A stretch of DNA of 42,072 nt from Helicobacter sp. (GTDB lineage: Bacteria; Campylobacterota; Campylobacteria; Campylobacterales; Helicobacteraceae): positions 1 to 42,072 of the forward strand of contig NZ_JAIEFA010000038.1 of assembly GCF_029067145.1 (NCBI RefSeq), written 5' to 3'. Below are positions 32,890-41,136 of this stretch, one piece after another. The notes under the pieces are model-generated. The model saw nothing but the letters and a program-made list of their open reading frames with translations. It was not told where the DNA came from and did no database searches. The first letter of the stretch is position 1, and every line of letters begins with the position of its first letter. The position numbers were made by a program, and so were the translations under genes.

Positions 32890-33840
32890 TTGGAATCAAT
32901 CAATTTGGAAAATCCTCATAATACTCTGATAGAAAAAACAGAATCCCAAAGGGTTTGCGATTCCACAAAAGCCGGATTTGTAGCCGTTCTTGGGCGTCCA
33001 AATGCGGGCAAAAGCACCTTTTTAAATACACTTTTGGGAGAAAAACTTGCTCTTGTCTCCCACAAGGCAAACGCCACACGCAAACGTATGAATCTGATTC
33101 TTATGGAGGGAGAAACGCAGATTGTTTTTGTAGATACTCCTGGAATCCACACACAAGAAAAACTGCTGAATCAATATATGCTTCAAGAAGCACTCAAAGC
33201 AATGAGTGATTGCGACTTGTTGTTATTTTTAGCTCCCGTTACAGACAAAATTCACTTTTATGAAGAGTTTTTAAATAACGCCAAAAAGCCGCATATTGTC
33301 TTGCTAACAAAAACGGATTCTGTTTCCAAAGAAGAGCTTTTAAAAACTATTAAAATCTATGAAAAATACCAAAAAGATTATCAAGCTTTGATTCCTGTTT
33401 CTATCAAAGACTTAGGAAGCTTAAAACGCGTGGTGGAAGTTGTGGCAAGACTTATGCCGCCAAATCCTTATTATTATGACCCTGAAATTCTTAGCCCAAA
33501 TACCACTAAAGACATTGCAAAAGAGATGATTCGGGAAGCACTCTTTGATAATTTGAGCGATGAGTTACCTTATGAAAGTGATGTGCAAATCACATTATAC
33601 AAAGAAAAACCACATATCCACCACATTAAAGCGACGATTGTCGTGCATAAAGCAAGCCAAAAAGGTATGGTGATTGGCAAAGGTGGCACGACACTTAAGC
33701 GCATTGGGCGCGAGGCGCGTTTGAAGATAGAATCTTTTGTCAGACAAAAAGTTTTTTTGGAGATTTTTGTAAAAATCGTTCCAAGCTGGTGCAAAGAACG
33801 CGAAAGTCTTAAAAAAATGGGGTATAATTTTGAGGATTAA
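32890..33840 (+). CDS. era: GTPase Era
   Basis: A 316-residue GTPase that binds the 3' end of 16S rRNA during small-subunit assembly. G motifs are G1 GRPNAGKS near residue 35, DTPG near 81 and TKTD near 140. The C-terminal KH domain has KGMVIGKGGTTLKRIGREAR near 257. The TTG start at 32890 gives an extra N-terminal tail of about 27 residues before the usual GFVAVLGRPN. No good ribosome binding site is seen, so the true start could be a little downstream, for example TTG at 32905. Only 6 bases separate it from hslU. Confidence 0.94.
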   Translation: MESINLENPHNTLIEKTESQRVCDSTKAGFVAVLGRPNAGKSTFLNTLLGEKLALVSHKANATRKRMNLILMEGETQIVFVDTPGIHTQEKLLNQYMLQEALKAMSDCDLLLFLAPVTDKIHFYEEFLNNAKKPHIVLLTKTDSVSKEELLKTIKIYEKYQKDYQALIPVSIKDLGSLKRVVEVVARLMPPNPYYYDPEILSPNTTKDIAKEMIREALFDNLSDELPYESDVQITLYKEKPHIHHIKATIVVHKASQKGMVIGKGGTTLKRIGREARLKIESFVRQKVFLEIFVKIVPSWCKERESLKKMGYNFED

Positions 33841-33860
33841 TTATAATAAACGGAGTGTTT

Positions 33861-34835
33861 ATGAGAATTCTTAAAGTTTTTGGGTTATTTTTGACAATCA
33901 TAATGGCGCAAGCCAATGACTTTGAATGGGTAAAGCTTTACAATGAGGGCGGCATTAAAGCAATAGAACGCAAGATAGAATCCGTAATTCAAAGTCGCAC
34001 CTATTGGGAAGAGGCTTTAAAATCACAAGATACGAAGTTTGGGTATTATGAGGATTTGCAATATTTATTTATAGCAACCAAAAACAAACCGACTTTAAAG
34101 CTTTATTCTTTGGAAAATAAACAATGGAAGGAAAGACTTAATGTCAATAGTTTAGTTGGCTCTAAAGGCGGACATAAAGAAAAAGAGGGGGATTTAGCCA
34201 CTCCTATTGGTGTTTATACACTCAATGCGCGTTTGACGAACTTAGACCAATATTATGGACCTCTTGCTTTTAGCACAAGTTATCCCAATCTCTTTGATAG
34301 ACTTCAAAAACGTACTGGGAGCGGCATTTGGATTCACGGAATGCCTCTTAATGGCAATCGTGAGGAACTAAATACACGCGGTTGCATTGCGATTGAAAAT
34401 GATATTTTAAGCTTGGCAGACAAGATTATCAATTACAGAGATTCTTTACTTATCACTTATAATGACAATATAAAAGAAGTGAGTAAGGACGATTTGAGCG
34501 CGTTGCTAGCTAATTTATATGCTTGGAAAGAATCTTGGAGAACAAATGATGTGAAAAAATATTTAGGATTTTATAGCCCTAATTTTGTGCGTTTTGACGG
34601 AATGAAATATAATGATTTCACACAAAACAAACAAAGAATCTTTGCAAAAAAAGAATCCAAACAAATTGGATTTTCTAAAATCAATATTGCACCCTACCCC
34701 AATGAAGAAAACAGAAATTTATTTAGAATCTCATTTTTTGAAGATTACAAAGCCCCAAGCTACAATTTTCACGGAAAAAAAGAACTTTATGTGGAGCTAA
34801 AAGATTCTAAAATGCAAATTTTAGTAGAGCAATAA
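33861..34835 (+). CDS. csd6: L,D-carboxypeptidase Csd6/Pgp2-like
   Basis: A 324-residue periplasmic YkuD-fold enzyme. In H. pylori and Campylobacter the homologue trims muropeptide tetrapeptides to tripeptides and is required for helical shape. A signal peptide covers residues 1-18 (MRILKVFGLFLTIIMAQA). The YkuD core is around residues 75-195: GDLATPIGVYTLNARL, GSGIWIHGMP with His159, and NTRGCIAIEND with the catalytic Cys175. An NTF2-like domain follows (about 210-324; YAWKESWRTNDVKKYLGFYS). GGAG lies 6 bases before ATG 33861. Order hslU-era-csd6 matches H. pylori. Confidence 0.92.
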   Translation: MRILKVFGLFLTIIMAQANDFEWVKLYNEGGIKAIERKIESVIQSRTYWEEALKSQDTKFGYYEDLQYLFIATKNKPTLKLYSLENKQWKERLNVNSLVGSKGGHKEKEGDLATPIGVYTLNARLTNLDQYYGPLAFSTSYPNLFDRLQKRTGSGIWIHGMPLNGNREELNTRGCIAIENDILSLADKIINYRDSLLITYNDNIKEVSKDDLSALLANLYAWKESWRTNDVKKYLGFYSPNFVRFDGMKYNDFTQNKQRIFAKKESKQIGFSKINIAPYPNEENRNLFRISFFEDYKAPSYNFHGKKELYVELKDSKMQILVEQ

Positions 34836-34839
34836 AGAG

Positions 34840-36975
34840 ATGGCGCAATTTTTTCCTCCTATTTCTGATATTTTTCTTTTTAAGGTTCAGCCTACGGAGG
34901 GGGAACTTGCTTTACTTCGTTTTCTTGAGGTTAATTTAGATGAACATTATGAAGTTTATTTTAATCCCTATTTGAATGGCGACCGCCCGGATATAATTAT
35001 TTTAAGGAAAGAATGGGGAGCATTAATTATTGAAGTAAAAGATTGGAATCTTGAAAGCTATTTCATAGATGAGAACAAAAAATGGCGCATACTCCACCAA
35101 AATACACTTGTCAAATCCCCAATACGTCAAGTGTATAAATATAAAGAAAATCTTTTTGAACTGCATATTGATAATCTACTGAATTTAAAAATTAAAAATA
35201 TAAAGTATTTCGATATTGTAAAATGTGCGGTATATTTTCACAAAGCAACAAAAGAACAAATAAATACGCTGATACAACCATTAAAAAATGACAAATCCTT
35301 GCGTTATATTGATTTATTAAGCAATGATTCCTTAACAAAAGAAAATTTTAATAAAATATTTTTCAAAACTCATTCCACCATTACTCAAAACAGACAATAC
35401 TTTACAGATAAAATATACAATAGCTTCAAAAGAGTGCTAACACCAACATTTCATATGCAAAATGACGGAAGTTTCATAGAATACAACAAAAAACAAAAGG
35501 AAATCATCTCTAAGCCAATAAAAGAAATGAGGGTAAAAGGCGTCTTTGGTTCAGGCAAAACGACCACTCTTGTTGCAAGAGCAGTCAAGACCTATCAAAA
35601 ACTAAAAATGGATAAGTTACACCCAAAGATTCTTATCTTAACCTACAATTTAACGCTTAGAAATTTTATACGCGATAAGTTAATTCAAGTGCATAGGGAT
35701 TTTGAAATAGCAGATTTTACCATCATTAATTACCATCAATTCATCAAAGCAGAATTAAATAATATGGAAATTGAAATGGAAATACCCCACAAGAACAAGG
35801 AAGTAGAGGCTGAAGAATGTTATGATAAATACTACTCCAATGAACAATTATTTGCTAAAAATAAAGACAAAATTATCCCCTATGACGCCATTTATATTGA
35901 CGAAATACAAGATTATAAACGAAGTTGGATGAATATTATCAAAGATTCATTTCTTGCTCCAGAGGGAGAATATATTCTCTTTGGTGATGAAAAGCAAAAT
36001 ATTTATGGTAATCCAATTAAAAATAAAGATATTATCACAAATATAGTAGGGAGACCAACAGAGTTAAAAATCTGCCACCGCTCAGATTCAAAAATTAGAG
36101 ATTTGACACTAGAATTCCAAAAAACACTTTTTAACAAGAAATATGAACTAGACGATATGGTAAATGAAAAAATGAGTGGGGGGCTCTTTGAGAAAGAAGG
36201 ATATATCAAATACACCTATTTTTTAAATATGCCTATTATCCCAACAATTTACGATATTATACGCGAAAATATATTGCACAAAATACATAATGTTTCCCCT
36301 AATGATATTACTATCCTTGGATACACTCTATCCTTATTAAGAGAGCTTGACTGCTATTATAGAATTCTATCAAGAGAAAATACCAAAACAATGTTTGAAA
36401 CCACTGAAATAATGTATTTAAGCGCACTTTCAGATAATGAAAAATGGCTTGATGTGCTTAGGAATGAGCTAATAAAAAATAATTATCCTAGCAATGTAAA
36501 ATTGTCAGACGAACAAAAGATAAAAATAAAAAATTTTACTGCTCAATTATTATCTATTGCGGAACTTTATGACAAATATCCAGAAAAAATAGAAAAATGC
36601 CTTAGTGAAAAATGTGAAAATTTTAAAATAGGATTTGATTTTTTCCTGTTCTTTTTAGAGACAAATGCAAAAGAAATTCAAGGTTTTAGAAATAAAGTAG
36701 AGAAAGCAAACTATGAAATTATACGCAGGAATAAGAAAATTCACTTTTGGATGAATTGTGGAATGCTCAAAATCTCAACCATTCATTCCTTTAAAGGTTG
36801 GGAAAGTCAAGCAGTCTTTCTTATTATAGAAGATAAAACGACAAAAAATGAGTTTGATGAGTTGCTTTACACAGGCTTGACAAGAGCAAGGGAGAATCTT
36901 GTTGTTATCAATTTTGGGAATGAAGAATATCATAAAATCTTAAAACCAATGTTTGATAAAGTCCATAAGCAATAA
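34840..36975 (+). CDS. NERD nuclease - SF1 helicase fusion
   Basis: A 711-residue protein. Residues 15 to about 110 form a nuclease-related (NERD) domain of PD-(D/E)xK type: Glu20/Glu22 in TEGE, Asp51 in RPDIII and Glu65-x-Lys67 in IIEVKDW. From about residue 205 comes a UvrD/Rep-like superfamily 1 helicase: Walker A GVFGSGKTT (Lys240), IYIDEIQD (Asp354, Glu355), GDEKQNIYG near 387, ISTIHSFKGWE near 645 and LLYTGLTRARENLVVI near 680. All catalytic residues seem present. NERD-helicases are widespread and some nuclease-helicase proteins act in phage defence; that role is inference here. Codon use differs from neighbours (much ATA for Ile, more A/T), suggesting later acquisition. It starts 4 bases after csd6, inserted between csd6 and gatC. 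Confidence 0.88.
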   Translation: MAQFFPPISDIFLFKVQPTEGELALLRFLEVNLDEHYEVYFNPYLNGDRPDIIILRKEWGALIIEVKDWNLESYFIDENKKWRILHQNTLVKSPIRQVYKYKENLFELHIDNLLNLKIKNIKYFDIVKCAVYFHKATKEQINTLIQPLKNDKSLRYIDLLSNDSLTKENFNKIFFKTHSTITQNRQYFTDKIYNSFKRVLTPTFHMQNDGSFIEYNKKQKEIISKPIKEMRVKGVFGSGKTTTLVARAVKTYQKLKMDKLHPKILILTYNLTLRNFIRDKLIQVHRDFEIADFTIINYHQFIKAELNNMEIEMEIPHKNKEVEAEECYDKYYSNEQLFAKNKDKIIPYDAIYIDEIQDYKRSWMNIIKDSFLAPEGEYILFGDEKQNIYGNPIKNKDIITNIVGRPTELKICHRSDSKIRDLTLEFQKTLFNKKYELDDMVNEKMSGGLFEKEGYIKYTYFLNMPIIPTIYDIIRENILHKIHNVSPNDITILGYTLSLLRELDCYYRILSRENTKTMFETTEIMYLSALSDNEKWLDVLRNELIKNNYPSNVKLSDEQKIKIKNFTAQLLSIAELYDKYPEKIEKCLSEKCENFKIGFDFFLFFLETNAKEIQGFRNKVEKANYEIIRRNKKIHFWMNCGMLKISTIHSFKGWESQAVFLIIEDKTTKNEFDELLYTGLTRARENLVVINFGNEEYHKILKPMFDKVHKQ

Positions 36976-36996
36976 ATTCATCTTGCTTTGCCCTAG

Positions 36997-37024
36997 TCTC
37001 GCAATGCAAAATATTCTTGCGAGA
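36997..37024. repeat. Palindromic repeat between convergent genes
   Basis: TCTCGCAA (36997-37004) pairs with TTGCGAGA (37017-37024) around a 12-base loop. The flanking TCTTGCTTTGCC and CTCGCAATG strings make it a shortened relative of the element at 29126. It sits between the convergent helicase and gatC genes, so it may end both transcripts, though no T-run follows. Confidence 0.5.
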
Positions 37025-37038
37025 TTCTACATTATTCA

Positions 37039-37329
37039 TTACTCAATAATCTTAGGCACGATAAAGAAATTTTCCTCTGCACTTGGAGCATTTTTAAGAA
37101 TCTCTTTAGCAATTTCAGGCTTAGATTCCACCTCATCTTGACGCATAGGTAATTTGGAATCTAGTGGATTAAAAGAAGCTGGAATCTCATCTAAATCTAG
37201 CTTATTAATATTTTCAACAAAATTCACAATTTCACTTAAATGTTTTTTTGTCTCCTCTAACTTCCCTTCTTCTAATGCAATTCCGCCTAACTTGGATAAT
37301 CGGTTTAACAAATCTGTGTCAATTGTCAT
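37039..37329 (-). CDS. gatC: Asp/Glu-tRNA amidotransferase subunit C
   Basis: A 96-residue subunit of GatCAB, which converts misacylated Glu-tRNA(Gln) and Asp-tRNA(Asn) to the amide forms. Recognisable blocks are LLNRLSKLGGIALEEGKLEETKKHLSEIVNFVENI near residues 7-41 and LPMRQDEV near 60, with APSAEENFFIVPKIIE closing the protein. Its ATG overlaps the stop of the upstream TetR gene by 4 bases (ATGA), with AAGGAA as binding site, so it depends on the regulator's transcript. Confidence 0.94.
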   Translation of the reverse strand: MTIDTDLLNRLSKLGGIALEEGKLEETKKHLSEIVNFVENINKLDLDEIPASFNPLDSKLPMRQDEVESKPEIAKEILKNAPSAEENFFIVPKIIE

Positions 37330-38042
37330 TTAATTTCCTTATAATGCTTAAGATAAAGCATAAAAATTTTAATTGCGCGTTTCAAAGCATATTCTATTTC
37401 GCTGTCCTTTGGAGCTTGATAATTAGAGTCCATTAAAGAATACATCCAATAAGGTTCAATCACAAGGTGAATCAGGATTCTTGCACATTCTTCCATTTCT
37501 TTTTTATCAATATCCAACCTCATCTTATCTTTATACGCTTCAATTCCTTTGATAAAAAAACAACTTAAAACATTGGAAGTTTGATTAAAAATTGTCGCAA
37601 ACTTTGGATTATCATAACATTCTAAAAGCATTAATCGCATAAAAGCTATATTTTTAATATCAAGTGTTTCACGAATCAAATGCAAACCGATATTATAAAA
37701 ATACTTTTCTACTTCCAAATTAGAATCCATACTTTGAACATAAATTTCATTCAAAGACTCAATCAAATCCCCTCCATTCAACTCCATAACTTTAGAAAAT
37801 AAATCTTCTTTACTACCAAAAATATTATAAATCGTTGCAAAAGAACCGCCTGTTTGTCGAACAATCATCTGCAAACTTGTCTTTTGATAGCCATATTTTA
37901 AAAACAAGTCTGTTGCGACTTTTAGAATCTTAGTTTGCTTTTGTTGCATCATCTGCATTTGGATTTTATTTGTTTTTGTCAAAACCCCTTGCGATTCTTT
38001 CTTAACAATCTTTTTATTTGTTTTTTTTTGTATCCGCAACAT
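37326..38042 (-). CDS. TetR/AcrR family transcriptional regulator
   Basis: A 238-residue DNA-binding repressor type. After a basic tail of about 35 residues the HTH domain reads KILKVATDLFLKYGYQKTSLQMIVRQTGGSFATIYNIFGSKEDLFSKVM (residues 38-86), with the classic F..YG...TS...I....G.S..T.Y..F..KE.L spacing. The rest is a helical ligand and dimer domain. ATG 38042 has AAAGGG upstream. It is divergent from rppH; an imperfect inverted repeat (GATTT-CAC-AAATC, 38056-38068) in the gap is a possible self-operator. Ligand and targets are unknown; an efflux pump is usual for the family but none is adjacent. Confidence 0.88.
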   Translation of the reverse strand: MLRIQKKTNKKIVKKESQGVLTKTNKIQMQMMQQKQTKILKVATDLFLKYGYQKTSLQMIVRQTGGSFATIYNIFGSKEDLFSKVMELNGGDLIESLNEIYVQSMDSNLEVEKYFYNIGLHLIRETLDIKNIAFMRLMLLECYDNPKFATIFNQTSNVLSCFFIKGIEAYKDKMRLDIDKKEMEECARILIHLVIEPYWMYSLMDSNYQAPKDSEIEYALKRAIKIFMLYLKHYKEIK

Positions 38043-38055
38043 TAAGCCCTTTTAA

Positions 38056-38068
38056 GATTTCACAAATC
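38056..38068. promoter_or_regulatory. Possible TetR operator half-sites
   Basis: GATTT and AAATC are inverted around CAC, 14 bases upstream of the TetR start codon. TetR proteins often bind such short inverted repeats in their own leader. The match is short and could be chance. Confidence 0.25.
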
Positions 38069-38089
38069 AAACAACACAAAGTAATCTAT

Positions 38090-38117
38090 TTGACTTATAA
38101 ACTAAAAAATTTATAAT
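38090..38117 (+). promoter_or_regulatory. Candidate promoter of rppH-lysC-hobA-holB-folP
   Basis: TTGACT (38090-38095) and TATAAT (38112-38117) lie 16 bases apart, and the leader to the GTG is about 77 bases. It is the best two-box match in this divergent region. Confidence 0.5.
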
Positions 38118-38200
38118 AATTTTACAAAAAAAGGACTTAATATCAACTGCATTTAAAAACTTTTAAATTATTATTTCTAAAAATTTTTAAGGAGTAGCAA

Positions 38201-38674
38201 GTGAAAAAAGAAACCAAAACTTACAGACCTAATGTCGCTGCTATTATCCTTTCTCCTAAATATCCCTTAACCTGTGAATTATTCATTGCAAGTCGGACAG
38301 ATATTAAAAATGCTTGGCAATTTCCACAAGGTGGGATTGATAAATCTGAAACCCCAAAAGAAGCATTATTTCGGGAATTAAAAGAAGAGATTGGGACAAA
38401 TAAAGTAGATATTATTGCGGAATATCCGGAATGGATTAGTTATGACTTCCCGCCACAAGTTGTCAAAAAAATGTATCCTTATGATGGACAAATTCAGAAA
38501 TATTTTTTAGTGCGACTGCAAGAACAAGGAGAGATTGATATTGACACAGAAAAACCAGAATTTGACGCATACAAGTTTGTAAGCGTCAATGATTTGTTTA
38601 ATCATATCACCTATTTTAAACGTCCTGTTTATAAGCAAGTTTTAGAATACTTTAAAAGAAAGGGGTATTTATAA
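38201..38674 (+). CDS. rppH: RNA pyrophosphohydrolase (Nudix)
   Basis: A 157-residue Nudix hydrolase that removes pyrophosphate from the 5' end of mRNAs, starting decay; dinucleoside polyphosphates are also substrates for the family. The Nudix box is GGIDKSETPKEALFRELKEEIG near residues 46-67, with the REL-EE metal ligands intact. WQFPQGG just before it is the RppH/NudH subfamily mark. The start is GTG at 38201 with AAGGAG upstream. Its stop overlaps the lysC ATG by one base. Confidence 0.94.
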   Translation: MKKETKTYRPNVAAIILSPKYPLTCELFIASRTDIKNAWQFPQGGIDKSETPKEALFRELKEEIGTNKVDIIAEYPEWISYDFPPQVVKKMYPYDGQIQKYFLVRLQEQGEIDIDTEKPEFDAYKFVSVNDLFNHITYFKRPVYKQVLEYFKRKGYL

Positions 38675-39879
38675 TGTTAATCGTTCAGAAATACGGAGGA
38701 ACAAGTGTTGGAGATTGCGAAAGAATCCAAAATGTCGCAAAACGCGTCATTGAAGCAAAAAAAGCAGGCAATGGCGTAGTAGTAGTTGTTTCTGCAATGA
38801 GCGGAGAAACAGATAAACTATTAGGTTATACGAAGTTTTTTTCTCGTTTGCCAAATGTCCGTGAAACCGATATGGTGCTAAGTGCTGGAGAACGCGTTAC
38901 AAGTGCGCTTTTAGCGATTGCATTAGAAGAGTTGGGTTACAAAGCCATCTCTTTAAGCGGGAGAGGTGCTGGAATGATAACAGACGATTCTCATACCAAA
39001 GCACGGATAGAATCCATTGACACTGCACGTCTAAACGACTTGCTCGCCAAAGACTATATTGTCGTTGTTGCGGGATTCCAAGGCGTTACACGTGAAGGGG
39101 AAGTTACAACGCTTGGACGCGGAGGAAGTGATTTATCCGCAGTCGCGCTTGCAGGTGCATTGCAGGCAGATTTGTGCGAAATTTACACCGATGTAGATGG
39201 TGTTTATACGACTGACCCGCGCATTGAGCCAAAGGCTAAAAAGATTGATAAAATTAGCTATGATGAAATGCTAGAACTCGCTTCTATGGGCGCAAAGGTG
39301 CTTTTGAATCGCTCCGTAGAAATGGCAAAAAAACTCAATGTCAATCTCGTTACAAAAAATAGTTTTAACCACAATGAAGGAACATTAATCACAAAGGAAG
39401 AGGAAATTATGGAACACCCAATTGTAAGCGGAATCGCATTAGATAAAAATCAGGCAAGAGTAAGTATTTGCAATGTAGAAGATAGACCCGGAATCGCGGC
39501 AGAGATTTTTGGTGCATTGAGCGAGGCAAATATTAATGTAGATATGATTGTGCAAACTATCGGGAGAGATGGCAAAACCGATATAGATTTCACAATCCCT
39601 GAAGTAGAACTAGAAAACACCAAGCGCGTATTAAAGTCTTTTGAAAGCAATGTAGAAAGCATTGATTATGATAGCGACATTGCCAAAGTCTCTATTGTAG
39701 GCGTGGGTATGAAATCTCATAGCGGCGTAGCGGCAAGGGCATTCCAAGCACTCGCAGAGGACAATATTAATATTATGATGATTAGCACAAGTGAGATTAA
39801 AATCTCTATGGTGATTCGTTTAAAATACGCAGAATTAGCGATTCGCACTCTACACAATGTGTATGAACTAGACAAATAA
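38674..39879 (+). CDS. lysC: Aspartate kinase
   Basis: A 401-residue enzyme for the first step of the aspartate family (lysine/diaminopimelate, methionine, threonine). The kinase domain has VQKYGGTSVGD at residue 4, VVVVSAMSGETDKLL near 36 and TTLGRGGSDLSAVALAGALQADLCEIYTDVDGVYTTDPR near 147-185. Two ACT domains follow (about 265-400), with VEDRPGIAAEIFGALSEANINVDMIVQ and SHSGVAARAFQALAEDNINIMMI, indicating amino-acid feedback. Length and layout match beta-type monofunctional kinases. It is coupled to rppH by a one-base overlap. Confidence 0.97.
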   Translation: MLIVQKYGGTSVGDCERIQNVAKRVIEAKKAGNGVVVVVSAMSGETDKLLGYTKFFSRLPNVRETDMVLSAGERVTSALLAIALEELGYKAISLSGRGAGMITDDSHTKARIESIDTARLNDLLAKDYIVVVAGFQGVTREGEVTTLGRGGSDLSAVALAGALQADLCEIYTDVDGVYTTDPRIEPKAKKIDKISYDEMLELASMGAKVLLNRSVEMAKKLNVNLVTKNSFNHNEGTLITKEEEIMEHPIVSGIALDKNQARVSICNVEDRPGIAAEIFGALSEANINVDMIVQTIGRDGKTDIDFTIPEVELENTKRVLKSFESNVESIDYDSDIAKVSIVGVGMKSHSGVAARAFQALAEDNINIMMISTSEIKISMVIRLKYAELAIRTLHNVYELDK

Positions 39880-39885
39880 TCCATT

Positions 39886-40431
39886 ATGCAAGATTTATCT
39901 AGCTGGACATTGCAAGCTTTGCGCTATGACGCAAGCCACCCAACTTGGCTTGAAGAGCGCAAATTTGAGTGGATTCCATTAGTCAAACGCGCCTTGCAAA
40001 GAATCTTTAATGGCGAAAGTATGATTTTGGTAACCGATAGAGAAAGGGAATGGTTTAGAGACTATGTGATAAGCTCTATTAACAAAACTAACAATCGCCC
40101 CTATGTGCCAATCATCAGCATTCACGCACTTTTTCCCCAACTAGACAAAACGCACAAAGACGAAACAGAAATTTCTTTGATTAACGATTATTTGGACAAT
40201 GTCTTTTCTCAAAAATATTTTTTCTGGTATGTAGGACATAATGACACAACGCGGGCAAAGCTCGCATTAAGCCACGAAGATGGTTTTTTGTGGATATTTG
40301 ATACGCGTTTGCAAAATAGCTTTACTTTACAATCCACAGATTCTCTTGTAGATATTCGCCTAATGCAAATGTATAGAATCTTTAATTTAACCTTAGAAGC
40401 CGCAATGTTTGGGCGCGTAAGCTTAGAATAA
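39886..40431 (+). CDS. hobA: DnaA-initiation regulator HobA
   Basis: A 181-residue protein recognised as HobA, which binds the N-terminal domain of DnaA and helps it assemble at the origin. It is confined to the Helicobacter/Campylobacter lineage and is structurally like DiaA. Characteristic strings are DLSSWTLQALRYDASHPTWLEERKFEWIPLV at the start and RAKLALSHEDGFLWIFD near 124. It lies 6 bases after lysC, in the same position as H. pylori HP1230. Confidence 0.93.
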   Translation: MQDLSSWTLQALRYDASHPTWLEERKFEWIPLVKRALQRIFNGESMILVTDREREWFRDYVISSINKTNNRPYVPIISIHALFPQLDKTHKDETEISLINDYLDNVFSQKYFFWYVGHNDTTRAKLALSHEDGFLWIFDTRLQNSFTLQSTDSLVDIRLMQMYRIFNLTLEAAMFGRVSLE

Positions 40432-40443
40432 CCTAGGATTTTT

Positions 40444-41118
40444 ATGCGAGATTCTAACGCAATTTCTACTCTAAATCCCTCAAGCGATTCCAAACTTGGA
40501 CGCATTTTGCTAGTTAATCACCCTATTAGTGCAGCAAGTGAATACTATGAAAAGCAAAATCCACAAAATTATCGTCTCTTTTGTGCAGAAGAATTAAATA
40601 TTGAAATTTCACGCGCAATTATTGATGAAAGCTATATCGCAAGTGAGGAAACAAAAACCATTTTGATTGCCGCAAATTCTTTCAATGTTTATGCGCAAAA
40701 CGCTCTTTTGAAAATCTTAGAAGAACCTCCAAATAGCGTTCTTTTTGTTCTTTATGCTAGAATGAAATCTCTGCTTCTCCCGACAATTCGTTCGCGCCTG
40801 CCCATACTCAATCACACAAACAAGCAAAAATTACCCCCTTTTGACTTGGATATTCGCACGATAAATTTAGAAAAAATTTATTTATTTTTGAAAGAAAAAC
40901 AAAAGGAAATGAATAGTACAACCCTCAAAACAGAGATTCAAAGCCTTTATTTAGACGCATTAAAAATTGGCTTGCACTTCAATATCAAGGAAACAGAAAT
41001 GTTTGAACGCGCGCTGATATGGGAGGAGCAACACGAAAAATCACACTATATACTTTTAGTTTTGCTCTTATTAATCTTGCGCAAGAAAAAACAAAATTTT
41101 GCTCGTCAAAATTTTTGA
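40444..41118 (+). CDS. holB: DNA polymerase III delta' subunit
   Basis: A 224-residue clamp-loader subunit, short compared with the roughly 330 residues of E. coli HolB but normal for Helicobacter. Support comes from the region IDESYIASEETKTILIAANSFNVYAQNALLKILEEPPNSVLFVLYA (about residues 60-105), which holds the QNALLKILEEPP helix shared by delta' and tau. LLPTIRSRL near 110 is the SRC-like motif with Leu in place of the usual Cys. No Walker A is present, as expected for delta'. It follows hobA by 12 bases. Confidence 0.88.
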   Translation: MRDSNAISTLNPSSDSKLGRILLVNHPISAASEYYEKQNPQNYRLFCAEELNIEISRAIIDESYIASEETKTILIAANSFNVYAQNALLKILEEPPNSVLFVLYARMKSLLLPTIRSRLPILNHTNKQKLPPFDLDIRTINLEKIYLFLKEKQKEMNSTTLKTEIQSLYLDALKIGLHFNIKETEMFERALIWEEQHEKSHYILLVLLLLILRKKKQNFARQNF

Positions 41119-41136
41119 TAATTCAAAAGGACAAAA

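Noticed and set aside
33842..33847. TATAAT between era and csd6
   Set aside because: Its start point would fall on or beside the csd6 ribosome binding site, leaving almost no leader. It is more likely chance in an AT-rich gap within an operon.
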